This document shows positions 5,720-13,045 of a stretch of 23,012 nucleotides of DNA, piece by piece. Under the pieces are notes generated by a model. The model had not been told where the DNA came from. It ran no database searches and worked only from the letters and a program-made list of their open reading frames with translations. The stretch's first letter is position 1. Every line of letters begins with the position of its first letter. The DNA is taken from positions 1 through 23,012 of the IMG/VR virus record IMGVR_UViG_3300020154_000017, one strand, 5' to 3'. Source of the stretch: a virus. A program made the translations under genes and the position numbers.

Positions 5720-5851
5720 ATGAGGAAGATAATCATTCAAATAGGATCATATGCAGTCAGCATAATTGCCGCTTACGTTGCTTTAGGTGCAATCGTATTC
5801 GCGGTTAAGCTGATCATCCGCACTGTTCAATTCTCCTGGAACCTTATCTAA
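5720..5851 (+). CDS. Very small membrane protein, 43 aa
   Basis: This short frame reads M-R-K-I-I-I-Q-I then a long hydrophobic helix (about residues 5-33, with A-A-Y-V-A-L-G-A-I-V-F-A-V), ending S-W-N-L-I. The N-terminal positive charge fits an inner-membrane signal anchor. It lies nine bases after the coiled-coil gene and 10 bases before the HNH gene, filling the gap. Its size and position in a tight operon favour a real gene. It resembles a small holin-like or anchor peptide only in size; no lysis neighbours are present, so I do not call it a holin. Confidence 0.45.
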   Translation: MRKIIIQIGSYAVSIIAAYVALGAIVFAVKLIIRTVQFSWNLI

Positions 5852-5861
5852 ATCACCCAGT

Positions 5862-6233
5862 ATGCCTGAAGTATTCAAGATAAGGAAACCAGCAGAGCAG
5901 TCATTCAAGAAAGTACACGATCCTTTCTATGACACACCAGCATGGCGTACTTTAAGCAGGGCACACAGGACAGCAAACCCAATGTGTGAGTATTGCATTG
6001 AGAAAGGTTATTACGTCAACGGCTACGCAACAGACCACAATCTTCCACGTAAGATATATCCAGAGCTTTCCCTCACACCAACCAACATGGCTACCATATG
6101 CCCTGGATGTGATGGAAAGAAAAGGAACATCGAAGCAAAGACTCAGGACAGAGAAGTTATAAAAAGATTGCTAAGGGAGGGGGGGTTCTATCTCTCGCGA
6201 GGTTGGGCTGATAACCGTCTTGCAGACAAATAA
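5862..6233 (+). CDS. HNH endonuclease next to terminase
   Basis: This 123-aa protein has an HNH nuclease fold with a zinc knuckle: C42-x-x-C45 (M-C-E-Y-C) and C80-x-x-C83 (C-P-G-C). The metal-finger Asp58-His59 (A-T-D-H-N-L-P) and Asn75 are visible. The third HNH position, often His after the last Cys, is Asp84 here. The N-terminal W28-x-x-L before the first Cys pair is usual for the phage HNH group. In HK97-type phages with cohesive ends, an HNH protein encoded beside the terminase assists specific cleavage at the packaging site. Its place just before the small terminase fits that role and suggests cos packaging, which is an inference. Confidence 0.85.
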   Translation: MPEVFKIRKPAEQSFKKVHDPFYDTPAWRTLSRAHRTANPMCEYCIEKGYYVNGYATDHNLPRKIYPELSLTPTNMATICPGCDGKKRNIEAKTQDREVIKRLLREGGFYLSRGWADNRLADK

Positions 6234-6265
6234 AGTGCGTGTCAGAATAAATTAAAGGGGGTAAA

Positions 6266-6754
6266 ATGAGAGGGGCAAAACCAAAACCACGGGATCAAAA
6301 GAAAGCAGCGGGTACCTTACGAAAGGACAGATCGTTTGCGGATGAAATGATTTTTGATTCCCTAACAGATAAACCAAAAGCACCAGAATTTTTAGGTGAA
6401 TATGGCCGCGCGGAATGGGATCGGGTAGTTACTCAGTTATTCGCCAGGGGGATTCTTTCGGAAACAGATTTAACGATCATTCAATCTTACTGCTATGAAA
6501 TGGAGCAGTATTATTCAGATCGTGACATTATTAAATCCGGCAACAAATACATTCGGATGACCAACAAAGCCGGCGAAACTTACCTAGCTGTTCACCCGGC
6601 CGTTAACGCAGGGAACAAACATTTAGCGAACGCGCTGAAAATAGCTACCGAGTTTGGGCTTACTCCATCGTCACGAACACGGATCAGCACAAGCGGGGCG
6701 AAAGAGAAAAATCCGGATGAAGCGAAGCTGATGAAGTTGACGAAAGGGGCATGA
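6266..6754 (+). CDS. terS: Terminase small subunit, P27 family
   Basis: This 162-aa protein matches P27-type small terminases (Terminase_4). It has an N-terminal basic M-R-G-A-K-P-K-P and L-R-K-D-R-S, then P-K-A-P-E-F-L with W-D-R-V-V-T-Q-L, then the helical core (L-T-I-I-Q-S-Y-C-Y-E). A conserved H-P-A-V-N-A-G-N-K-H-L-A segment and F-G-L-T-P-S-S-R-T-R-I follow, giving a full-length pattern. It recognises phage DNA and recruits the large subunit for packaging. The strong purine tract AAAGGGGGT before the ATG is one of the few clear Shine-Dalgarno-like sites here. The gene follows the HNH gene by 32 bases and is separated from the large subunit by one 74-aa gene. Confidence 0.9.
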   Translation: MRGAKPKPRDQKKAAGTLRKDRSFADEMIFDSLTDKPKAPEFLGEYGRAEWDRVVTQLFARGILSETDLTIIQSYCYEMEQYYSDRDIIKSGNKYIRMTNKAGETYLAVHPAVNAGNKHLANALKIATEFGLTPSSRTRISTSGAKEKNPDEAKLMKLTKGA

Positions 6755-6766
6755 AAAATATAATTT

Positions 6767-6991
6767 ATGGTGATATTAAAAATAGACAAAGGTTTTGTTG
6801 ATGATGATTTTGTCCACAGCCGCCAGACATTAATGGTGCTTACAAATGAAAGTCCTTTTCCGTTCGCGTGTAAACTTTACGACTCAGGGAGATTATGTTC
6901 ATACACGACCAAATATGAGTCGTCTGAGTACTCGGAGGAAGAAATACCATATGACATGCAGGCATCGATTAAAGCATTTTTAGGCATGTAA
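6767..6991 (+). CDS. Hypothetical protein between terminase genes
   Basis: A 74-aa soluble protein with no recognised motif, possibly alpha/beta (M-V-I-L-K-I-D-K-G-F-V, then L-M-V-L-T, then A-C-K-L-Y-D-S-G-R-L). Its acidic E-S-S-E-Y-S-E-E-E-I segment is notable. It sits 12 bases after the small terminase and one base before the large terminase, so it belongs to the packaging operon. Inserted small genes here are uncommon but known. It might modulate packaging or be a neutral passenger; nothing in the sequence decides. Confidence 0.6.
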   Translation: MVILKIDKGFVDDDFVHSRQTLMVLTNESPFPFACKLYDSGRLCSYTTKYESSEYSEEEIPYDMQASIKAFLGM

Positions 6992-6992
6992 A

Positions 6993-8669
6993 ATGAAACT
7001 ACAGGCCGCGGAGCAATTTATTAAAGACGTAATTTCAGGAAAAACTATCGCTTGTGAGTTCGTAAAATTAGCCTGCCAACGACACATCAATGATTTAGAA
7101 ACAGGCCATAAGCGCGGATTATTTTTTGATCCTATTGAGGCGCAGCGCTGGATAGATTTCGCTCATCTCTTCTACGCACACAAAAACAAAAGATTTGCCG
7201 GAAAGAAAATAGTTCTCTCCCCTCATCAACAATTTGAGTTTTGGTGTCAGATGGGATGGAGGCGAAAAGACGGCACCCGCAGATTTCGAAGCTCTTATAT
7301 CGAAGTCGCGCGAAAGGACGGAAAGACAACACGCGAAGCGATCAAGGCCAATGGGCATTTATTTCTTGACGGAGAGATTGGCGCACAGGTATGGTTCGCG
7401 GCCACTAAAAAAGATCAAGCGCTCATTGCCTTAAACGATGCGGCAAAAGTATCAATGGCGACTCCGATCATTGATAAGTATTACGAGTACACCAGATTAA
7501 AGGACAAGATACTTCGGATTATAAAACCAAGCACCGGATCGTTCATGTCTGCCATTGGACGTGATAGTAAGACAGAAGACGGTCATGATCCGAGCTGGGG
7601 TGTGATTGATGAAATGCACGAACACCCGACAATGGAGGCGATCCACATTTTAAAATCCGGATCCGGTTCCCGAGAACAACCGATGTTTAATATTATCACA
7701 ACGGCGGGATTCGATAAGAACAAACCATGTTATTCAGTAATCCGAAAGAACATATCGGATATACTGAATGGAGTCAAAGAAGATGATAGCTATTTCGGAA
7801 TAATCTACACGCTCGATGATCCTGAAAAATGGGAAGATGAAAGGGAGTGGATTAAGGCAAATCCGAATCTTGGAAGGATTGTAACGCTCGATGCGCTTCG
7901 CGACGAATACAAAAGCGCAAAGAACGAAGGAGGGGAAACGGAGGTAAACTTTAAAACCAAATACCTGAACATCTGGACGGACGCGGCTAAAGTTTGGATT
8001 CCAGACGCGAAGTGGATGACATGCGCATCGCAGCCGATACTAACACCGGGTAAGAAATGGTATGGCGGACTCGACCTTGCCAGCACTGAAGATTTTTGCA
8101 GTTATGTTCTTTTTTCCGAGCCCGACAGCGAAGGAGTCCATGATGTGTTAGCCTGGTACTGGATTCCCGAAGAAAGTCTACGCGAACGTCAGAAGAAAGA
8201 TAAAACCGTCAATTATCGCAGGTGGATTCAGGAAGGTTTATTATTCACCACGCCTGGCACCGCGACCGATTACGACTACATTGATCACTTCATTACAAAG
8301 AAACATCAGGAGTTTAATATAGTTGCAAGCGCGTACGATAAATGGAATGCTCAGATGCTCGTTAATAAATTCAATGAGCGCGGGATGAAGTTCATGGAGT
8401 TTGGCCAGGGCATCGCAGCGCAAAGCGAACCAACGAAATTACTAAAGCGCCTTGTCTTGAATGGCAAGATACGGCACGGCGGGCACCCGGTTCTCAGATG
8501 GAATATAAGTAACGTAACAATCCGCATGGATGCGAACGAAAATATAATGCTGGACAAGGCAAAGAGCAGTGAAAAGATCGACGGCGCGCGCGCAAAGGTA
8601 AACGCAGTCGGCATGTATAATAATAGAGCGCTAGTTCAATCGGGTGAAATAGGAATTGTATGGTTTTAA
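6993..8669 (+). CDS. terL: Terminase large subunit
   Basis: This 558-aa protein is a large terminase of the Terminase_1 / HK97 type, the ATPase and nuclease that packages DNA through the portal. The ATPase shows a deviant Walker A, A-R-K-D-G-K-T-T (106-113), and a Walker B, W-G-V-I-D-E-M-H-E-H (about 202-211, Asp206-Glu207). A coupling-type T-T-A-G-F segment lies at about 236-240. The C-terminal RNase H-like nuclease shows G-G-L-D361-L-A-S-T, then A-Y-D-K-W-N-A, then K-I-D-G-A-R-A-K. The length is normal and no truncation is seen. It starts at an ATG just after the 74-aa gene and reads into the small 70-aa gene and the portal. Confidence 0.95.
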   Translation: MKLQAAEQFIKDVISGKTIACEFVKLACQRHINDLETGHKRGLFFDPIEAQRWIDFAHLFYAHKNKRFAGKKIVLSPHQQFEFWCQMGWRRKDGTRRFRSSYIEVARKDGKTTREAIKANGHLFLDGEIGAQVWFAATKKDQALIALNDAAKVSMATPIIDKYYEYTRLKDKILRIIKPSTGSFMSAIGRDSKTEDGHDPSWGVIDEMHEHPTMEAIHILKSGSGSREQPMFNIITTAGFDKNKPCYSVIRKNISDILNGVKEDDSYFGIIYTLDDPEKWEDEREWIKANPNLGRIVTLDALRDEYKSAKNEGGETEVNFKTKYLNIWTDAAKVWIPDAKWMTCASQPILTPGKKWYGGLDLASTEDFCSYVLFSEPDSEGVHDVLAWYWIPEESLRERQKKDKTVNYRRWIQEGLLFTTPGTATDYDYIDHFITKKHQEFNIVASAYDKWNAQMLVNKFNERGMKFMEFGQGIAAQSEPTKLLKRLVLNGKIRHGGHPVLRWNISNVTIRMDANENIMLDKAKSSEKIDGARAKVNAVGMYNNRALVQSGEIGIVWF

Positions 8670-8684
8670 TAATTAGGAAACATT

Positions 8685-8897
8685 ATGGCAACAATTGAAC
8701 AGGTTGCAGCGGAGAAAAGAAAAGAGTTCAATGAGATATTTGAGCAGGAGTATGAAAAAGGCGTGAACATGGTCGACGCTTACGATGAAGCTGAAAAACG
8801 TTTCATTGAAAAGTATAATCACAGGGCCTACTCCAATTATCAAAGTTTCAACTCAGCAAAATTCAACCGCGCAAAAAGAGAATTACAAAAGAAGTAA
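8685..8897 (+). CDS. Small helical protein before portal
   Basis: This 70-aa protein is highly charged and helical (E-K-R-K-E-F-N-E-I-F-E-Q-E-Y-E-K-G, then A-Y-D-E-A-E-K-R-F), ending in a basic N-R-A-K-R-E-L-Q-K-K. It is soluble and small, placed 15 bases after the large terminase. It is separated from the portal by about 100 bases that contain a short direct repeat and a hairpin. No family is recognised. Position suggests a head or packaging accessory protein; a regulator is also possible given the basic tail. Confidence 0.6.
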   Translation: MATIEQVAAEKRKEFNEIFEQEYEKGVNMVDAYDEAEKRFIEKYNHRAYSNYQSFNSAKFNRAKRELQKK

Positions 8898-8915
8898 ACG
8901 CGTTAGTAAACGCGT
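8893..8915. repeat. Tandem AGTAAACGCGT repeat at end of 70-aa gene
   Basis: AGTAAACGCGT occurs twice, at 8893-8903 and 8905-8915, 12 bases apart; each copy includes the palindrome ACGCGT. The first copy overlaps the stop of the 70-aa gene. It opens the longest non-coding leader in the late operon and may be a protein-binding site, though it is short. Confidence 0.45.
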
Positions 8916-8965
8916 GAATGTCGAAATATCTGTGCGATAGATAGATTTTTACTCTCACAGGGTTT

Positions 8966-8984
8966 GACTTCATAAATAGAAGTC
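8966..8984 (+). other. Small hairpin in portal leader
   Basis: GACTTC and GAAGTC pair around the 7-base loop ATAAATA, ending 12 bases before the portal ATG at 8997. The 6-bp stem has no T run, so it is not a standard terminator. It could affect portal translation or mark an RNA-processing site. The sequence just after it (CCTCCT) resembles an anti-Shine-Dalgarno rather than a ribosome-binding site. Confidence 0.35.
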
Positions 8985-8996
8985 CTCCTGAATTTG

Positions 8997-10424
8997 ATGG
9001 GAGTATTCACGCCTTTAAACAGAGCGATTGACTTCACAAGCAAGCTATTTGAAAAACGTAGCGGTTCTCCCTTCTACTCTTATAATTCTACAGAAGCCTT
9101 TGCCGAATCCATTCGGATATTCTTAGGGCAAAATCCAGATTCAGATGTAACGATCACGCCAAAATCAGCGATGCGTATAAGCACGGCTTATATCTGCACG
9201 CTTGTTGGCGCTGAATCACTTGCATCTCTCCCCGCGCACGTATGCCAGTATACTTCAAAAGGAAGTCAGAAAGCATACAATCACCCCGCACATTATCTCA
9301 TTCACGACAGGCCAAACCCATTTCAGACAGCTTCAGATCTCTGGAAAATGGTTAGCGCGCAAATTGATAATGAAGGTGAAGCGATTGGAGTGATTACATG
9401 GGATGGGCGGTGGAGGCCGGTAGCAATTAATCTCGCAGTCGAACCTAGTCAGGTGGAAATCAAGATCGTTAAGGGGCTTCCGTTATACGACTTTTCAAAG
9501 ATCAAATCTGATATTATAGAGTCACGCGTATATCACCACTGGGAAATTCTGCACTTCAAACATCTATCCCTTGATGGGATTCGCGGTTGCAGCCGTGTAA
9601 GATACAATGCTGAAACGTTAGGTTACAACGCTAAACTGAAAGCCTACGGTAAAAAGCAGATCGGTACAAAACCGCCGGGCTACTTCTCATCTGATGCGCC
9701 ATTTGAATTGATTAAAACCCAAACGCCAGAGGTCGGCAAAAACTGGAAAGATAACATCGACAAAGGCATGGTGCCATTCCTACCATTGGGATTGAAGTAC
9801 CATCATTTGATGGTTAAACCCGATGATGCGCAATACCTCGATGCAATCAACGCGACAAAGGAGGACATCTACGGAATTTATCGCATCCCTCCGACGCTCG
9901 CGCAAAACTACGAGCGGGCCACATTCTCAAACGCAGAACAGCAGGACACAGTCTTTATAAAGTATACGATGCTACCACGCATCACCGCGATTGAGCAAGA
10001 ATTAAACGCAAAGCTTTTCGCGGAATCAAACAAGACAAGCCAGGAGCCTTACTACGTGAAGTTTAACGTCAGTGCATTTATGCGCGGCGACTTCAAATCT
10101 ACAGTTGAGGGTTTTGTGAGACTTCATAATGCCGGGCTGATCAATGGCGACACCGTTGCAGACTTAATGGAGTGGAACCGCTGGGAAGGTGGCGACAGAA
10201 GGTATATCCAAATGAACATGATGCCAACGGACAGGGTAGACGATGTCATTGATTCTATGATAGCAGGCGACACAGAGGCGGACACATCAGAACCAAAAGA
10301 AGGTGAACAGGAACCGAGAAAAAGGCGATCGATGACAATATCTGATCTGATTAAACTGAATGGTTACGATCACGCAAGCCAAGAATCTGATGGCGGAAAA
10401 ATGATTTTCAACTATGGAAAATAA
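8997..10424 (+). CDS. Phage portal protein, HK97 family
   Basis: This 475-aa protein forms the dodecameric portal at one capsid vertex, through which DNA enters and leaves. It matches the HK97-type portal family: N-terminal M-R-I-S-T-A-Y-I-C-T-L-V and L-A-S-L-P-A-H-V, H-Y-L-I-H-D-R-P-N-P, and a core with H-W-E-I-L-H-F-K-H-L-S-L-D-G-I-R-G. Near the C terminus are Y-G-I-Y-R-I-P-P and a long stem and crown region. The C-terminal extension (about 420-475) is acidic then basic. A TTG lies one codon before the chosen ATG. The gene overlaps the protease gene by 11 bases, typical of HK97-type head operons. Confidence 0.92.
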   Translation: MGVFTPLNRAIDFTSKLFEKRSGSPFYSYNSTEAFAESIRIFLGQNPDSDVTITPKSAMRISTAYICTLVGAESLASLPAHVCQYTSKGSQKAYNHPAHYLIHDRPNPFQTASDLWKMVSAQIDNEGEAIGVITWDGRWRPVAINLAVEPSQVEIKIVKGLPLYDFSKIKSDIIESRVYHHWEILHFKHLSLDGIRGCSRVRYNAETLGYNAKLKAYGKKQIGTKPPGYFSSDAPFELIKTQTPEVGKNWKDNIDKGMVPFLPLGLKYHHLMVKPDDAQYLDAINATKEDIYGIYRIPPTLAQNYERATFSNAEQQDTVFIKYTMLPRITAIEQELNAKLFAESNKTSQEPYYVKFNVSAFMRGDFKSTVEGFVRLHNAGLINGDTVADLMEWNRWEGGDRRYIQMNMMPTDRVDDVIDSMIAGDTEADTSEPKEGEQEPRKRRSMTISDLIKLNGYDHASQESDGGKMIFNYGK

Positions 10425-11022
10425 AATCGAAAAACGCTTTTCAAAAATCGAGATCCGGGCGAAGGAAGACAATTCCGAAAGCCGGACTATTCGCGGTTAT
10501 GCTGCTGTATTCAACTCAGATACACAGATAGGCGATTGGTTTATTGAGCGTATTGAGAAAGGAGCGTTTGATGATGTTCTGAAAGATGATGTGCGCGTTC
10601 TGTTCAACCATGACCCAAATCTGATTCTTTCAAGATCCGGCGCGGGCCTTACAATAGGCGTGGACGACACAGGACTATACTATGAGTTCGACGCACCCGA
10701 CACCACGGCGGGCAATGATCTTCTTTACAACATCCGGAACGGACTCATAAAAGAAAGTTCATTCTCCTTCACTGTAAAGTCTGAGAAGTGGGAAGATAAA
10801 GGAAAGGGCAAGCCGTCAATCCGTACCATACTAAAATTCGAAAGACTTTACGATGTGTCCCCTGTGACATATCCGGCGTACGCCGACACAACTGTTGCGA
10901 CTCGCAGTAAAAAACAATTCGACGACACTTATCAAAGTGACTTAGCAGAAATGGATCAATCAGAAATGAAAGCCAGTCTGCAAAGGGGCTATCTAAATAC
11001 AAAACAAAAATCAAAAGTTTAA
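10414..11022 (+). CDS. Prohead protease, HK97 S78 family
   Basis: This 202-aa serine protease should trim the capsid precursor during head maturation. The pattern is typical: R-T-I-R-G-Y-A-A-V-F-N near the N terminus, E-K-G-A-F-D-D, then the catalytic His66 in F-N-H-D-P, and Ser116 in E-S-S-F-S-F. A Y-D-V-S-P-V-T-Y-P-A-Y segment follows, the usual C-terminal hallmark. The length is normal for a stand-alone enzyme. The portal-protease-capsid order is the canonical HK97 block. The capsid gene begins four bases later. Confidence 0.92.
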   Translation: MENKIEKRFSKIEIRAKEDNSESRTIRGYAAVFNSDTQIGDWFIERIEKGAFDDVLKDDVRVLFNHDPNLILSRSGAGLTIGVDDTGLYYEFDAPDTTAGNDLLYNIRNGLIKESSFSFTVKSEKWEDKGKGKPSIRTILKFERLYDVSPVTYPAYADTTVATRSKKQFDDTYQSDLAEMDQSEMKASLQRGYLNTKQKSKV

Positions 11023-11025
11023 AAA

Positions 11026-12321
11026 ATGAGCAGATTAAAAGCACTTGGCGAGAAAAGAGCCAAAATACAGGAAGAGTTAGATGGTATCCGCGCTTCCTGT
11101 GAGAAAGAGAACCGAGCCAGAACAGCCGACGAAAAAACAAAGTGGGCATCACTGGAAAAAGAGCGCGACGAACTCGATGAGGAAATCGAAATCGAAGAAC
11201 GCGAAGATGCCAGAGCCGCGACAGAAGCGCGCAGCAAGAAACCTGTAATGAATGTCAACAAAACAGAACAGGAGCAAGAGCCGGCCGAAGAACATGTGCC
11301 AAGTGTTCGCGCACAAATCATTGAATGGCAAAAGCGCAACAAGGAAGCCATCCAGAAAATTAAGGCTGGCGGCAAAGCTGAATTGACACAGCTTGAAATC
11401 CGTGCTGCGGCATCACCACAAACGCCATCGAACACACTCACTAACACAATCACTGTGAATGCTGGTGTCGTGCCTCAGTTTGAGTCAGGTATACATGATC
11501 TACGCAGGGTTAAGCCTACGTTATGGGACTATCTACCAAAAGGCAGAACCGGGTCAGCGGCGTACTCATGGGTGAATAAAAAGAAAGACGCTGACACTGG
11601 CGAGGCTGCATTTATCGGCCCTGGTGTTGCAAAGCCCGGCATTTCATGGAAACTGGAAAGAGAAGTTTCTAACGCAAAGAAGATCGCAGTGAGCGACAAG
11701 ATTGCAATCGAGCTTTTGGATGACGTGGAGGGAATGGAGTCATACGTGAAGAACGAAATGGTTTACCAGCTTCGCGCCAAAGCAAACACAACCTTAATGT
11801 CTGGCACTGAGTCTTCAACCGTTCCCGGTGGTATTCAGGGAGAATCAGTGACATACTCGCTCACTGGAATCGAAACACAAGACCCTAACAACTTCGATTG
11901 TATTCGTGCGGTAGTCGCACAGTTGGCGGTCGGTCACTTCGGTGGACTTCCTGTTACCGTGTTCATCAATCCGGTGGACGCTGCGAACATGGATCTTGCA
12001 AAGTCAGGCACACAGGGAATTTACCTTCTTCCTCCTTTCTCAACTTCCGATGGAAGACAGATCGCAGGTGCTCTAGTTGTTGAAGACAACAACGTAACGG
12101 CGGGATATTTCCAGGCTGCATGTCTTGACCTTTTCAAGTGTCTTATCTACAAAGATATGTCTATCGCGCTTGGATGGGAAAACGATGACTTCACAAAGAA
12201 CCTTGTGACTTACATCTGCGAGATGAGACTGCACGTGTTCCACAGTGAAAACGATGCAGGGGCATTTATCTACGACACTTTCGCAAACGTGAAAGCGCTG
12301 ATCGACGCTGAGGCAGCTTAA
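11026..12321 (+). CDS. Major capsid protein, HK97 fold with delta domain
   Basis: This 431-aa protein is the main shell protein. The N-terminal 125 or so residues form a charged coiled-coil delta domain (E-L-D-G-I-R, then E-K-E-R-D-E-L-D-E-E-I-E). It acts as an internal scaffold and is probably removed by the S78 protease near R-A-A-A-S-P (about 126-131). The mature part contains G-V-V-P-Q-F at its start and the HK97 core (V-S-D-K-I-A-I-E-L-L-D-D, then D-C-I-R-A-V-V). An A-domain-like P-V-D-A-A-N-M-D-L-A-K segment and a C-terminal strand with F-I-Y-D-T-F follow. The cleavage position is inferred. The gene lies four bases after the protease gene. Confidence 0.93.
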   Translation: MSRLKALGEKRAKIQEELDGIRASCEKENRARTADEKTKWASLEKERDELDEEIEIEEREDARAATEARSKKPVMNVNKTEQEQEPAEEHVPSVRAQIIEWQKRNKEAIQKIKAGGKAELTQLEIRAAASPQTPSNTLTNTITVNAGVVPQFESGIHDLRRVKPTLWDYLPKGRTGSAAYSWVNKKKDADTGEAAFIGPGVAKPGISWKLEREVSNAKKIAVSDKIAIELLDDVEGMESYVKNEMVYQLRAKANTTLMSGTESSTVPGGIQGESVTYSLTGIETQDPNNFDCIRAVVAQLAVGHFGGLPVTVFINPVDAANMDLAKSGTQGIYLLPPFSTSDGRQIAGALVVEDNNVTAGYFQAACLDLFKCLIYKDMSIALGWENDDFTKNLVTYICEMRLHVFHSENDAGAFIYDTFANVKALIDAEAA

Positions 12322-12355
12322 TCCCATTTTGAAATTCTAAAAACAAAAAGTGAAA

Positions 12356-12805
12356 ATGAAAACATTGAATATCTTCTTTTTTCTGATCGCTGCTTTCCTG
12401 ACCCTCTCCTTCACGGGAGAGGCTCAGTCAGTGCGTGAAAATTTCTTTAATACAACATACGGCGCAGCATACGGAACGGACACGACAACCAATGCGGGTA
12501 CCGGATCGGTGAAAAGCGCTGTTATTAGTGGTGGTGGTACATCAACAACCGTTGTTGTGACCGTTACAAAACTTTCCGGCACAGTAGGCGGAACGTTGAC
12601 GCTGCTCGGATCACTCGACGGCACAAACTACAAAGCGTTAACCACACCCAACACCGCGACAGCACTAGCCACTTACACCGCGACGGATGCTACGAATAGA
12701 TACGTCTGGATTTTGTCCGGCAATCCATTCAGGTATTACAAAGTGGAACACGCCGGGACAGGCACGATGTCTTCAACGCTTGACGCGGATATTCTCAAAC
12801 ATTAA
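12356..12805 (+). CDS. Secreted-type beta-rich protein in capsid cluster
   Basis: The 149-aa precursor has a classic signal peptide. After Met-Lys there is a hydrophobic core (L-N-I-F-F-F-L-I-A-A-F-L) and a likely signal peptidase I site after G-E-A (about residue 23). The mature 125 residues are rich in Thr, Ser, Gly and Val, with T-T-V-V-V-T-V-T-K-L, S-L-D-G-T-N-Y-K-A-L and F-R-Y-Y-K-V-E. This pattern is common in beta-sandwich phage decoration or tail proteins. A GTG two codons upstream is an alternative start. Position between the capsid and the head-tail connector suggests a decoration protein, but a virion protein should not need export. It could instead be a moron secreted to the periplasm or cell surface. 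The call is unresolved. Confidence 0.65.
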   Translation: MKTLNIFFFLIAAFLTLSFTGEAQSVRENFFNTTYGAAYGTDTTTNAGTGSVKSAVISGGGTSTTVVVTVTKLSGTVGGTLTLLGSLDGTNYKALTTPNTATALATYTATDATNRYVWILSGNPFRYYKVEHAGTGTMSSTLDADILKH

Positions 12806-12826
12806 TAATCAAAAACGGAAAGTTTT

Positions 12827-13039
12827 ATGGCAGAAGTAAAGGAAAAAAAGGAAAAGGAGTTTGTAACCAACGCGAAGCCAAAGGTGAGCCTTGAGGGTGC
12901 ATACGAAAACCCGACAAAAAAAATAAAGCTACGTGCCCTTGACGGCGCGAAGTATCATAAGCCGGGATCAGTATTTCATGGCTCTGAAGTTCTCGCCCGG
13001 ATTATGGAAAAGAACGGAACAGCGGAACGCGTAAAGTAA
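12827..13039 (+). CDS. Small head-region protein, 70 aa
   Basis: This 70-aa protein has a very basic N terminus (E-V-K-E-K-K-E-K-E-F), then a compact part with K-L-R-A-L-D-G-A-K-Y-H-K-P-G-S and V-F-H-G-S-E-V-L-A-R-I. The latter half resembles short phage head or head-tail proteins containing a small beta fold with a K-P-G turn, but I do not recognise a named family. It lies between the secreted-type protein and the connector gene, with the connector start seven bases after its stop. It is likely a virion or assembly component; an alternative is a small accessory protein. Confidence 0.6.
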   Translation: MAEVKEKKEKEFVTNAKPKVSLEGAYENPTKKIKLRALDGAKYHKPGSVFHGSEVLARIMEKNGTAERVK

Positions 13040-13045
13040 AAGGAA

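Noticed and set aside
5720-5851. Holin call for the 43-aa membrane protein.
   Set aside because: One hydrophobic helix is not enough, and no endolysin or spanin gene is nearby.
11019-11453. Long open frame on the minus strand (144 codons) opposite the capsid gene.
   Set aside because: It is a shadow of the charged coiled-coil delta domain, with low-complexity Ser/Phe content; the plus strand has a certain gene.
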